This document shows, one piece after another, positions 32,701-43,697 of a stretch of 64,000 nt of DNA. The stretch is from Podospora pseudocomata (lineage: Eukaryota; Ascomycota; Sordariomycetes; Sordariales; Podosporaceae). Both the position numbers and the translations under genes were made by a program. Every line of letters begins with the position of its first letter. The first letter of the stretch is position 1. The notes under the pieces are model-generated. The model saw nothing but the letters and a program-made list of their open reading frames with translations, was not told where the DNA came from and did no database searches. Location: assembly GCF_035222375.1 (NCBI RefSeq), contig NW_026946363.1:3038001-3102000 (forward strand), in the 5' to 3' direction.

Positions 32701-33166
32701 TCTTAAAAGTTGGGATGAACATCTTAAAAATATAGTTGTATCACCAAAACGAAAAGTCTTCATGATCACACCAAGACATCCAAGCCATTGTCATATGTTA
32801 CTGTACATTATTATTGTATCAAACAAGAGCTCGCCACGAGCCCTCGATGCCAACCCATCAAGCCACCTCCATCGTCTACCAATTCAGTGAAACCCCTATG
32901 CCCTGAAACAACGCCCATAACCGTTCCAAATACGCCCATGCTGTAAACTATCCTCCCGTCCCAGTCTCGTAAACCATCCGGGGCTTCAACCAGAACTTTT
33001 GATGCCTCTTGAGAAGAGAAGAGAAAACAAAGTATGTACAATAGTTTAGAAATGCCGCTGCCCATCCCCTCTCAACTGGGGGCTGCTCGTCATGAAAAGT
33101 CTTGTAATTATATTGCACCATGAAAAAGCCATGAGAAAACCACCCTCACCCCCATCACCAACCGCC

Positions 33167-34708
33167 TCAATAATCCTCAACCTCACCGATAGAAGACATC
33201 TTGAGGTCAATCTCCGACTTGACACTCCTGATCGAAGCCTCAATACGCTTCCGAATAATCGCACCGACCGACTTGGCAAGGTTCTCCTCGTATTGCTTGA
33301 GCTGTTTCTTGAGATTAGCAATCTCCGCTCGCACACTGGCCTTGTCGTCATGGTCGTCTTCATCTCCATCGTCATCATCATCATCCCCATCCTCTTCTGA
33401 CTCCTCTTCATCTTCTTCTGACTCTTCCTCCTCCACAACTTCCTCCTCCTCAGTCTGGGCAACAGGAGTACCAGTATTAGCGGTAAGTGGCGTAACAGCA
33501 TCAGGAGCAACAGCCGGCGTAGGCTGATCAAGACCCTCCATCGGCGTCTCTGGCGCATTCATGAAAGCATCCATCAGCGCAGCCTCGTCAAGCTCCTCCT
33601 CGACCTTATCGAGTTGCTCATCATCCTCTTCACCCTCAGCATCCTCCTCATAATCTTCAGACTCCGACTCCTCGACAATTCTACTGTCTAGAACCTCCGT
33701 CCTGGTGCTGACAGCCTCCCGATCAGCCGCCAATAACCTTTCCACCTCGGCCTCCTTGTTCTGGATCTCGAGCTTCGACAATCGCTTGCGGAAACGACGA
33801 TTTCTGGCATCGTGCATTGGGGGCGTTATACCGTGTGGCCAGCGATGACCGTGCTCAACAGCCTTTGGCAGCGGCGCAGTCTTGGCCTCCTCCTCGTTCC
33901 TGACTTCAGCAAAGACCAACATCATCTGACAAATATCCGCGGACTTGACCATGGCCTTTTTATCCCACGTCTTCATACCCTCAGTGATGGTAGGGAGATC
34001 GAGGAGAATCGCCGCATAGTACTTCCCGCGAACAATCCACACAGCACGTCGACCTTCGTCGTCCAGAAACTTAAAGTTGACTTCGGCACCATTGCCGATT
34101 TTCTTTTCTGTGATGCACTGTCGTATATAATCGCAGTCTTCGTTGTCCATAAAGCGCATGACAAATTGTTCCTCGATAACCGGATCAATCTCGCGATCTT
34201 CCGCCTCCGAGTCGTAGCCTTCGCCGAGAGGCCGGTGAGGAATCTTGCCAACTGGCTTCAATTTGAGCGTTGGTTTAGTTGAAATGGTGCCGCCGGGAGT
34301 TGTTGGTTTGAGCGTAATCTTCGTCTTCTTGGCTAGTGGTCCGGATCCATTGGCTAATGGTATGTCCTCATCGTCATCACTCTGATGAGCCCTCTTCTTG
34401 AGTGTGGGCTTTGGTCTTCTCCCAGCCTTGGTAGTTGTGATTTTTGGGGCGGGCGGAGCGACGGCGACCTCCTCTGCTGTCGAACTCGCTGCTGGGAAAT
34501 AGCCAGAGGGAGGATTCGGCTCGGCGGGGGTGGGTGGAAGCGATTTTCGCACCAATTTGATCTTTGGCGCGCCTGATGGCGTTTGAGCACCGGGAGACAT
34601 TGCGCTGGATCCGGCGAGACCAGGTGGAGGACTTGTCGCGCCAAGGGCTGAGCTTGTGGTTTTCAGGGTGAGTCGCCCGGGAACGGGTGGGGGAGGTGGT
34701 TGTTCCAT
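33167..34708 (-). CDS. TAF7: TFIID subunit 7 (TAFII55 family)
   Basis: A single exon of 513 residues from ATG at 34708. The N-terminal ~170 residues are Pro/Ser/Lys-rich and basic. The TAFII55 domain follows at about residues 175-340, starting with PVIEEQFVMRFMDNEDCDYI and including KIGNGAEVNFKFLDDEGRRA, VWIVRGKYYAAILLDLPTIT and the segment KTWDKKAMVKSADICQMMLVF. HRWPHGITPPMHDARNRRFRK then marks the known TAF7 C-terminal boundary. A long acidic tail (EEDEEESEEDGDDDDDDGDEDD) and a final coiled coil (ANLKKQLKQYEENLAK) complete the protein. In the family, Taf7 binds Taf1 and restrains its acetyltransferase in TFIID. A second TFIID subunit (Taf3) lies 9 kb away on the same strand. The gene is head-to-head with the RRM protein at 35420. 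Confidence 0.94.
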   Translation of the reverse strand: MEQPPPPPVPGRLTLKTTSSALGATSPPPGLAGSSAMSPGAQTPSGAPKIKLVRKSLPPTPAEPNPPSGYFPAASSTAEEVAVAPPAPKITTTKAGRRPKPTLKKRAHQSDDDEDIPLANGSGPLAKKTKITLKPTTPGGTISTKPTLKLKPVGKIPHRPLGEGYDSEAEDREIDPVIEEQFVMRFMDNEDCDYIRQCITEKKIGNGAEVNFKFLDDEGRRAVWIVRGKYYAAILLDLPTITEGMKTWDKKAMVKSADICQMMLVFAEVRNEEEAKTAPLPKAVEHGHRWPHGITPPMHDARNRRFRKRLSKLEIQNKEAEVERLLAADREAVSTRTEVLDSRIVEESESEDYEEDAEGEEDDEQLDKVEEELDEAALMDAFMNAPETPMEGLDQPTPAVAPDAVTPLTANTGTPVAQTEEEEVVEEEESEEDEEESEEDGDDDDDDGDEDDHDDKASVRAEIANLKKQLKQYEENLAKSVGAIIRKRIEASIRSVKSEIDLKMSSIGEVEDY

Positions 34709-35419
34709 AATGGCGATTGGGATGGGTTTTTCGTATCGCAGTTAGGACTGGTCTCGCGCGAGCGATTCGATTCTGGAGGTATGCGGTTTAGAGGAAAAGT
34801 CGCGACTCGGGGTAATATGTTGTAGGATGAGTTCTTGGCTCGGTGTCGCGGCGGGCGGGAGTTTGAAGGAGTTCTTGAGCTAAGGATTGGAAGCGCAGTC
34901 AAAGAAACCGTGGTCGCCGTGTCGCCATGAACGTGGGAAAAGGTGATGGAACGGGGAGAAGAAAATTCAACCTGCCCCGTGTCGAATTGCTGCTGTTTGG
35001 CAGGCGGGAGGTGGCCAGCAAGGTGCCTTTGGGGAGCTCCAAAGTGGATGTTGAGATTCTAGAGCTCGGGCCACTGGCATTCACTCTGCCGCTCGATAAG
35101 CCTTATCAGAGGATGACCCACAATTCCCTGTATTCCCAATGGCTGCACCAGCCACCTACAGTGACATCAGCCACAACTAACGTTGACTTCGAAGTGGGCC
35201 GATGGTCTTGGAAGCGACAGCGTTTTTGGCACGTCACGTCTCTCTTCCTCCACCCAATTCCACCAAGACACCATCACATCTCTTTTGTGAGCCAGACATA
35301 CTCGGTTGAAAAACAGTTGCGGGAGAATAGCCGTCGGCTCACAGGTACGTACCATACATACGCAACGGTCTTGCTCTCAATTCCGTTGTCGGCACAACAC
35401 TTGGAACAAGAAATTCATC
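34709..35419. promoter_or_regulatory. Divergent promoter of TAF7 (-) and RRM gene (+)
   Basis: 711 bp of non-coding sequence. An open frame runs into it upstream of the RRM gene start but has no domain content and lacks the codon character of the gene itself. No TATA element is obvious. Confidence 0.45.
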
Positions 35420-36532
35420 ATGTCGTACTCGGGTCCTCCAGGTCTCCCAAAGTCGGCGTCGCACCCTTCGCTGCCCCCGCGCCCTCCGACTACCAAGCTC
35501 CCCGGTGGCTTCAAGCCTGCCTTCTCGGCCGCCCCGACACATCCGCCGGCTCCCTCAGTCCCCGGTTACTCGGCGCCGCCCTCATACCCAGGCTACGGCG
35601 CCGCTGCCGCACCCGGCTATGGCGCGCCCCCTTCAGCAGCGCCCTACGTGGGCAACCCATCAACTCCCTCCGTAGGAGCTGGATATGGTCAACCAGGAAC
35701 ATACAACTATCAACAACAAAGCTACCCGCAAGCGCCAGTCGCACAAGCAGCCCCGAGCTACTATGGCGCTCCCGCTACCAACAGCTATGCCACACCTCCC
35801 CAAATTCGGAACCCCTTCGCCGCCCCTGTAGCAGCCTCTGCCGGCTCCGCGGGTGACTATGATCCAGAAATGGCGGCTCAGATAGCGCAATGGCAAAGCG
35901 CTTACATGCCAAAAGATCCATCAGACCCGGCAAACAAGACTGCTGCCAAGGGCACAAATGGACAAGCAACAGCTGATACAACCGACCCCAACGTTGGTGG
36001 GGACGGGACCGACAAGAAGAAAACGGTATACCGAGAAGGCGGCGGCAAAAAATGGCAAGACGACACTCTTCTCGAATGGGACCCTACCCATCTACGTCTT
36101 TTTGTCGGTAATCTGGCTGGTGAAACTACAGATGACTCTTTACTGAAAGCGTTTTCCCGGTGGAAGAGCGTACAAAAAGCCAAGGTTGTCCGTGATAAGC
36201 GAACGACGAAGAGCAAGGGTTTTGGCTTTGTGAGTTTTAGCGACGCAGACGACTTCTTCCAGGCAGCCAAGGAGATGAACGGCAAGTATATCCAGAGTCA
36301 TCCTGTGGTTGTGCGCAAAGCGAAGACAGAGATCAAGCCGCAGGCTGTCAAGGATGATAGGAAGGGGAAGCATCAGCATAAGAGGGGTAACGGGGGAAAT
36401 AAGGCTGGGAATGGGATGGGAGGACAGGAGAAGGGCGCTAGGGCTTACGAGCCGCATCTTGGCCCTGTGGCTGGGGGTGGGATTGTGAAGCCGGGGCAGA
36501 AGACGAAGGGAGGTTTAAAGTTGCTTGGTTGA
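35420..36532 (+). CDS. RRM protein, RBM42-like
   Basis: A single exon of 370 residues; ATG at 35420 is in good context (ATCATGTC). The frame is open further upstream, but that part has no conserved features. The N-terminal half is low complexity, rich in Pro, Ala, Tyr, Gln and Gly (GYGAAAAPGYGAPPSAAPY), similar to splicing and mRNP proteins. The MAAQIAQWQSAYM stretch and YREGGGKKWQDDTLLEWDP precede one RRM at about residues 223-303. Its RNP2 is LRLFVGNL and its RNP1 is KGFGFVSF, with VVRKAKTEIKP at its end. A Lys/Gly/His-rich basic tail follows, ending PGQKTKGGLKLLG. The single C-terminal RRM preceded by a WDP motif matches the RBM42 family, implicated in mRNA processing and stress. No intron is present. 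Confidence 0.88.
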   Translation: MSYSGPPGLPKSASHPSLPPRPPTTKLPGGFKPAFSAAPTHPPAPSVPGYSAPPSYPGYGAAAAPGYGAPPSAAPYVGNPSTPSVGAGYGQPGTYNYQQQSYPQAPVAQAAPSYYGAPATNSYATPPQIRNPFAAPVAASAGSAGDYDPEMAAQIAQWQSAYMPKDPSDPANKTAAKGTNGQATADTTDPNVGGDGTDKKKTVYREGGGKKWQDDTLLEWDPTHLRLFVGNLAGETTDDSLLKAFSRWKSVQKAKVVRDKRTTKSKGFGFVSFSDADDFFQAAKEMNGKYIQSHPVVVRKAKTEIKPQAVKDDRKGKHQHKRGNGGNKAGNGMGGQEKGARAYEPHLGPVAGGGIVKPGQKTKGGLKLLG

Positions 36533-37170
36533 GTGGAAGTATTGGCATTGTTTTCAGCATTGTTTGAGCCTATCATTTGGTCGTTCAGAAGTGTGCTTGG
36601 ATATTGGATGCTACAAGTGTATTGCTATGAGATTGCAATTAGCCGCTGTGTATGATTCTCATTTGGTAGATAGATGTGGGCTTCCATGGGTGCCTAGGTT
36701 GGTTTCGCTATCATAACAAGTAAAAATTCACTAATGTATCATCTTGACGAAGAATTTATGTTTTGTATTCTGCCATTTTACGTCTCCTGTGCTGCTATGC
36801 TATGTATGATGTGTGTTGTCTGGTAATGATGATAATGTACGCCTTGCCCGCCTGTCTGTCTGTCCGTGTACAGACAGAAAGACGGATTTGAATGCCCAAA
36901 GAAAGTCTTCCCAAGATAGCGCCGCCGTCTCCCGAACCCCCCTTCCCCACTACTCCGTATGTGTTCGCCTGTACTTTTCCATGCTGTTTTGTTTTCTGTG
37001 CTCGGCTCCAACTCTTTCCCGCTCCCGTCCCGTTTGGTAGGTATAGATGTTGACGAAGTAAGCTTAACTTTAAACGTTGTCTGGTTTCCTTCTTGTTGTT
37101 CCGGGGGTATCATAGATATACAAATAACTGAAAAGAAATATAAGAAAATCAAATACAGTGTTACAGCGGT
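36533..37170. other. Convergent intergenic region
   Basis: 638 bases between two gene ends. AT-rich with no coding, RNA or repeat signal that I can support. Confidence 0.5.
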
Positions 37171-39165
37171 CTAATCCTCCCTCCTATCCTGCAAATGCTT
37201 ATCCGGGGATTTCGACACGGGTCTACTAACGACCTCTGCGCCGTCCGCGGTAAACAACACCCCGTCGTCGTGATCGTCAAGACTTTCCCTCCGCAACAAA
37301 CCCGCGGCTTCACCCCTGCGAGGGAGATCATCATCATCATCATCCTCCTCCTCGTCGCTGCCGCTCGAGGGACCATCAGTGGTATGCTCTTCCAACAGAT
37401 GCTCCTGCCCTTTATGCACACCTTCCTGCGCTTCGCGTCTCATCTTGGAGATTTTAATGTAATTGTACGCTCCTATCGCGACGAGGGTTACAGTCAGGCC
37501 GATGATGTTGACAAATGTCATGCGATCGCCAAAAACAATCGCAGCCGCCGAGATGGTGACTGCCTCTTTGAATATCCCCGCGATGGACAAGGTGACGACG
37601 CTGGTGCGTTGGAGGAGGGCGAACTCGGCGGCTGTCATGAAAAAGGCGATCATGCCGGGGAATAGGAGGATCAATGGCGCCATGAGGGTGCCGCGTTCTT
37701 CTGCTATGGCGGAGAGGCCTTTGATGAGGCCGGAGACGCCCTCGACGGGGAAGGCGATGGTCAACAGGGAGACGAACATTACTGGAGCGAGGAAGAAGAT
37801 GGAGCTGAAGGGGTTGGAGGTGGCGGGGTTGCGGAGGAGGAGGATTTGGGTTAGGGCCCAACGGAAGCCGCTGAAGAAGGCGGCCGAGATGACGAGGAGG
37901 AAGCCGGGGAGGTTGAAGGAGACTTCGCCCGCTACCATCATTACTACGCCGAGGGTCATGGTGGCGATGATGGCTGTTAGGCGCCAGGTGGGGGATTCGA
38001 GGCGGAAGAGGAAGGCGAAGAGGAGGACGAAGGCTAGGGAGGAGGATTTACACATTGCTAAAGACACGGTGAGTTGGGTATGGGGGAATTGGAGAGAAAG
38101 GCAGGGGGCTTACTGTAGAAGGTGAGGGTGATGAATTGCAACGAGGTGTTCCCTAATCCTATGTCGAGACCTGTTGCTAGACCGCAGGGGCCGATGCGGG
38201 TGAGGTAGAATAACGGTGACATTAGGGGTTTCTTGGATTCTGGCGAGTCCAGCTCGCCTGGATTTGGAACATGGCCGTTGGTGGGCCGGAAGGATGGGAA
38301 GAGATATAAGACGAGGGAGGCTAGGGAAAATTGCACGAGCATGTGCATGGCTGTTGTAAACATAGGAAATGGGAAGCCGAGCTTGTCGGGAGAGAACATC
38401 CATTTGTTGTACTATAAGATAGGTCAGTATCTCATGGCAGAGAGAGGCCAAGGGTTTTTGGGGGGGATGACTTACAAGTGATATCAACAGGGAAAAAAAG
38501 TACCATAACCCAATGAGCCCAGCGTTGATCAACAACTCCTTCATCACAAAGCGGTCCGCCTCTTTTTGTTCTTCTGGCGACACCTTCTCTCGTACTATTC
38601 TCTGGTCGAGTAATTGGTTGCGAGTTCTCTTTTTCTTTTTTCTCGTCCGCTCCTTTGCCGTCAAACCAGTCTCCTCGTCGTCATGAAGGTCCTCGTCCGA
38701 CAATTCCACGTCCAACTCGTCCAGCCGTAGAGGTTCTCCCAGACTGCCCTCCTCTGATATTTTTGGCTCGTCAGTGCCATGGCCCCGCGCGTGTGGCGAC
38801 CGGTGACGATTATTAGCGACATTGGCGGGATTGATCAAGCTGCTTCGTCGGCGACGGTGCCCTGAGGGTGCTAGAGAATCCATCTCGATGTCGTCACCAG
38901 CCAATTTGGATCCCGTTGCGGGATGTGGGTGCGTGGAGGATGTCCAAGGGCCGGGACCTGGTACAACAGCTGCTACCGGTGGTGTAGCGGATAGCGGTGT
39001 CGCGTGCCCGGGAGGTGTTGGCTTCTGCTGATCGAGATGTCTCGGGACAGAGACGTCAGTGTCGGTGTCGGTGTCGGCGTCGGCGTCAGAGGGCGGTTCA
39101 GGGACGGGGAGATGGGACGGAGGATGGGCAGGTTCAGGTGATGGGAATAGGGAAGGGAGAGACAT
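37171..39165 (-). CDS. Triose-phosphate/nucleotide-sugar-type transporter, SLC35C2/Ymd8-like
   Basis: Exons 39165-38476, 38411-38114 and 38057-37171 encode 624 residues. Introns are 64 and 56 nt with GTAAGT and GTAAGC donors; phases 0 and 1 fit. The first ~200 residues are disordered and include a DTDTDTD run and a basic KERTRKKKKRTR patch. Membrane segments then follow: the one starting LLINAGLIGLWYFFSLLISLYNKW (with the characteristic YNK/W motif of the TPT family), MFTTAMHMLVQFSLASLVLY, SLQFITLTFYTMCKSSSLAF, the MTLGVVMMVAGEV helix, the FRWALTQILL helix, and NIIGLTVTLVAIGAYNYIKI. About ten helices in total match the drug/metabolite transporter superfamily. The TMCKSSSLAFVLLFAF stretch is the substrate-region helix of the SLC35C2/Ymd8 group. 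A Golgi or ER location is inferred from family. The C-terminal tail is acidic (EEEDDDDDD). Confidence 0.87.
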
Positions 39166-40671
39166 TGTTCAAACATTGGAGCCCTCACTGGACTCATCAT
39201 GGGGTTCAATTCGATCAATTCCAGCGCATTGGTGTTCGCTAAGCTCTGGGCCCGGTGGTCCCTAGCATCATCAGCCATGGCAGCAAAGATGAGCGGTGGA
39301 GCGGTTGGGGCCCCGAGACGTGGCCGGATTGGTCCCAGCGATGGTCCAGCAGCAGCAGGAAACAGGGGGGCCGCCGGCTTTGGGCGAGGTCGCCAGTGGT
39401 TGGCTGCCTTTGCCAAGCCTACTTGGAACGCGCCGGAGCATTTTGCCTGCCCGCTACCTGGCATTCAACTGTCTTCCACCGTTAACCCATCGGTGATCGC
39501 CTGTTATCTTTGCTTTCTATTTGATGTTTGATGATGTCTCTCTGTCTTCCAATGACGTTATCTGGTCTGTTTCGTCATTCCTGGTTTGTTCATTTTTGTC
39601 CGCCAGGAGAATTACAAGAGTGGAACGGACCGAAACTAAAACGTGGTGACCGGAACACATAGCCGAAGATGTACAACAACCCCAGAGACAGAGAGTAACA
39701 CCTACTCAGAACGACTGAACCCTGAACTACCTCTACGGCAAATATCATCACTCCCTCAACCATCTCGGTTGACTAACAAGATCCTGAGAACAGGCCGTAG
39801 GGAGATGGGATGTTGACAAGAGCCAAGCTTCCAGTCCACCTACTGCTTGGATCACGTATGTAATGGTTACTAATAGCCTCGTGCAGCTTACCATCACGGC
39901 CAGGCGACCCCTTTATCCTGCACCGTTCGTTGCTGTGTTGCCGTGGAGCATTTCACATGTACTACTTCGTCTGAACTCTGGAATCTGTACGGCTTTCCAT
40001 CTCTGGATGGTGGTCACGAGACAAAGCCGGCATGATGCTTAGCCCGGAAATAACCCCACCATCCACATGCATGTACAGATGATTGTACAAGAGCCTGTCT
40101 TCTCAACCTTGGGCAGCTGATGGTGACGAGAGATGTATCAGAATATCTTCACGGACCCCTTCGCTTCTGTTCTGCCCATATCATCGAAGCCCAAACCTCC
40201 AAAAGCCCACCCATGGTAGCTTCTCTCAGCTTGAGCAATCTGACGGAACTAGGCAGGTGAGAGTACTTTACCTATGCGCTTCGGGGTCTTTATTCGGCCT
40301 CACAGCAAGCTCAAAACTATCGCCATTGGAGGGAGGCAATGGGTGCTGACTCAGTATGCCACCCGAAACACCCGCATCTGCTGCAAAACGGCCAACACCA
40401 TAAAGAGGAATGAGGGTTTCCAGAGCTGTAAGCCTTATTCATGATCATGTAACGAATCTAAAAACCTATATATATTTGAGGTGGTGTTGAAGGTCGCAAT
40501 ATTTTGGGTGTAAGAATTAAATCTTGATTTGATCGTGGGGCAGCTTTCCATCCTGATCTAGAAACTGATCGACCAAAGCGTTTGTTACCGTCATTGTTTG
40601 TTTCCCCTCCAAGAGCTAGCTACATATCTGATCAAAGGTACCTTAGCTTTTTGCTTTCTTATTCATCACGC
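39166..40671. promoter_or_regulatory. Long divergent promoter region
   Basis: About 1.5 kb between two start codons. A TATA-like CTATATATATTTG lies at about 40467, some 200 bp before the GH15 start, with an AT-rich stretch around it. The left half is GC-richer but has no coding evidence. No RNA gene is seen. Confidence 0.45.
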
Positions 40672-42902
40672 ATGCCGGCTGGCTTCAAGTACTATCAGCC
40701 AGACCCCGCCAATACCGACGCTTTGTCAATGATACCGCCGTTCAAAATGGCGGCATCGTGTTCGACCCAGGGTGCTGGTAGCCAGATGAGACAACAGGGT
40801 GCGGGGTATCTGCCGATTGAGAATTATGGCTTGATTGGAAACATGAGGACATGTGCCCTCGTGGGCATGGATGGCAGTGTTGATTACATGTGTTGGTGAG
40901 TTTGTCTGAATTCGAGATCAAAACATCTGGCTAATTGATATATACAGGCCCGAGTTTGACTCTCCTTCTGTCTTCTGCCGCCTCTTGGATAAGGATAAGG
41001 GGGGTTACTTCAGCATCCATCCAGCTTCCCATCTCAATTGCACCACCAAACAGCAGTACTTGCCTTCTTCCAACATCCTCCAGACCAGATACATTCACGA
41101 AGATGGTGTTGTGGACCTGGTGGACTTCTTCCCTCGACCCAAGAGCTCAAAGGTCATCTTCAAGGGGCCCAAACAATCGGCCTATCGAGAGATGACTAGC
41201 GTTCAAGAAGAGCTCAAGAAATGGCTCGTCCGACGTGTAGAGTGTATCCGCGGCCACCTCGAGCTCGACGTCGAGCTCTTCCCGGCCTTTGAGTACGCCA
41301 CCGAACCACACGAGACCACCATCGTCCAAGAAACCAACGTCGCCCACGGTTCAACAAGCAAAACCGTCACCTTCCACAGCAAAAACGTCAAGCTCCAACT
41401 CGACGTCACCATCGACCGGGGTGAAGACAACGACGACAAGTACCCCAGCGTCAAGTTCAAAAAAGTCATGAAAGAAGGCATGCTCGGCGAAGGCGTGGTA
41501 GCCAGCATCCACGTCCACCCAGGCCAGGCCGTCTCCTTCGTTTTGAGGAACGACCTCCCCAACCACGTAACAGAGATCATCTCCCCCGCCGTCCTCGACA
41601 CCCAGCAACACGACACACAATCCTATTGGTACAACTGGATCTCCCAATCCAAATACAAAGGCCGCTGGCGCGAAGTCGTCTCCCGCTCCCTCATGATCCT
41701 GAAGCTCATGACCTACGAACCCACCGGCGCCATCATCGCCGCCCCCACCTTCTCCATCCCCGAAGACATCGGCGGCGTCCGCAACTGGGACTACAGGTTC
41801 TGCTGGGTCAGGGACGCATCCTTCACAATCTACATCCTCCTCCGCCTCGGCTTCAAAGAAGAAGCAGACGCCTACATGGACTTTATCAACGAGCGCCTCC
41901 TCCAATCCCGCGTCTCCGACGGTGGACTTCCCATCATGTTCACCATCCGAGGCGAGACTGACATCCCCGAGCGGGAACTTTCCCATCTAGACGGGTACAA
42001 AGGCTCCAAACCGGTGCGCGTCGGCAACGGCGCGGCGTTTCATCAACAGTTCGATATTTACGGCGAACTGATGGACGCCATCTACCTCTACAACAAATAC
42101 GGCAAACCCATCCACTACGACGCCTGGGTGACGGTCCGTCAGCTCTTGGATTACGTCCTGACGATCCTCGACCAGCCAGACATGTCCATCTGGGAAGTCC
42201 GCAACAACAAGCAAAACTTCACTTACTCCAAAATCATGCTCTGGGTCGCCTTTGACCGGGGTCTGCGGCTTGCCGAAAAGAGGAATTTCCCTTGTCCTAA
42301 TAGGTGGAAGTGGCTGGAGGCAAAGGATAAACTCTATGAGGAAATCATGGAACGGGGCTACAACAAGGAGATGAAGTGTTTCGTCCAGAGTTATGAGAAC
42401 AACACCATGCTGGACAGTAGTATACTTATCGCCCCGTTGGTGTTTTTTATTGCGCCGAATGATCCGAGGTTTTTGAATACTTTGGACAGGATTATGTTGC
42501 CGCCGGAGAAGGGGGGGTTGACGAGTACTGGGTTGGTGTATAGGTATGATACGGAATTATCCGAGGATGGTAAGCTCCCCCTTTGCTGATTTCTTGACAA
42601 ACAGACCACAAGCTGACACAACTGCTGAAATAGGTGTGGGAGGGAGAGAAGGCGCGTTTAGCATGTGCACGTTCTGGCTGGTGGAAGCCATGACGCGAGC
42701 GTCGGTGTATGAGCCAAAGTATCTGGTCAGGGCGATCAACCTGTTTGAGAACATGCTCAGCTTCTCGAACCATCTGATGATGTTCAGTGAAGAAATCAGC
42801 AGGAGTGGTGAGCAGTTGGGGAACACACCGCAGGCGTTCTCCCATCTGGCGCTGATCAGTGCAGCGTTTAATTTGGATAGGGTGTCGGAGTTTAAGCGCT
42901 GA
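40672..42902 (+). CDS. Glycoside hydrolase family 15 enzyme (glucoamylase/trehalase-like, no signal peptide)
   Basis: Exons 40672-40895, 40948-42569 and 42634-42902 encode 704 residues. Introns are 52 and 64 nt (GTGAGT, GTAAGC donors); split codons TG|G and G|GT fit. The N-terminal domain begins [20 protein letters not shown], followed by [20 protein letters not shown], the signature opening of bacterial-type GH15 proteins. The (alpha/alpha)6 catalytic region shows [20 protein letters not shown], then the [19 protein letters not shown] stretch, [20 protein letters not shown] and [15 protein letters not shown]. The acidic residues in WEVR and near the C-terminal repeat are candidate catalytic carboxylates. 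There is no secretion signal and no starch-binding domain, unlike secreted glucoamylases. An intracellular role on trehalose or storage glucans is therefore inferred, but the substrate is unknown. Confidence 0.9.
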
Positions 42903-43697
42903 ACGGTGAGGTAGTAGATACTTATGAGGAAATGATGATATGTAAAGTTCTTGGTTTATATGTTTCCGTCTGCATACCTCGATTGGTAGCCATTCACCCT
43001 CCCCACAAAAAGCGAAAGTGACACTAGCCTATATTATATGGTGAACCACGCCTCAAAGGTGGACGAATAGGCCTTTTAACTATCTGTAAAGACCTATCAA
43101 CTATCTTAGAAAGCTTCACAATTATCCTTCGAGGTATGTCTCACAATATAATATGGGTTGATCTACTTTCGCTGTGCCATATATTTGTGGTGAGGGCGCC
43201 ATTATACATCAATATTACAACACGCTACTTCTGTCGCTATTTTTAGTCCTATCCCTTCCTCAAAATTAAACTGGCCCATTCAATCAGTGTATCTGTTCCA
43301 GCTTCTATTCGTGCTACCTCCAGAACCCCTCCTTTGCTCAAAGTGAAATAGCACACCTGAGTACCTAGATATCCTCTTGTCTTCCGCAAATCACCCCAAA
43401 AAAAAAAAAAAAAAAAAAAACGCCACTCGCTATGCCTGTATTTTCCCTGCCTGGCCCAGCAACTCAAAATGGTATCTAAACAAACGCGCCGGTACCCATG
43501 CTTCTTCTCCTCTTGCTTAATTTGCAGGCCTGAAATCAAACTTCCACCGACCCCAACATGAAAAAGCTCCCATCAGACGAGCAAAATGTCTCACCATCAT
43601 TCTCTGCCCCCGCCTCCTCCGCTCCACCCTCTCCCTCAGTACTCACACTCTCCCTTCCCAGCGTTGGAGGACTAGAGACAGATTCCTCCCCAGTCTC
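42903..43697. other. Convergent, AT-rich intergenic region with poly-A tract
   Basis: Bases 43010-43260 form an AT-rich patch with no coding signal. A run of 23 A residues lies at 43398-43420. The right part is the 3' flank of TAF3. No mobile-element family is identifiable. Confidence 0.5.
43398..43420 (+). repeat. A(23) homopolymer
   Basis: An uninterrupted run of 23 A on the plus strand (T on the strand of TAF3), about 280 bp past the TAF3 stop. Confidence 0.9.

Larger units (their letters stand above)
30035..33166. other. Gene-poor region, about 3.1 kb
   Basis: No supported gene. The left 300 bases are the promoter of the 6-phosphogluconate dehydrogenase gene and include a short CGGACAG-type tandem repeat at 30259-30297. 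From about 31740 to 32890 the sequence is AT-richer. It contains an 11-bp inverted repeat at 32141-32189 and a set of degenerate ~45-50-bp repeats at about 32480-32700. One open frame crosses those repeats (32314-32706, 130 residues) but shows no domain and poor codon bias. This could be decayed repetitive DNA; no family is identifiable. Confidence 0.5.

Noticed and set aside
34927-35856. 309-codon plus-strand open frame overlapping the RRM gene start
   Set aside because: It is in a different frame from the RRM gene, whose own frame is clearly coding from 35420; no domain is seen.
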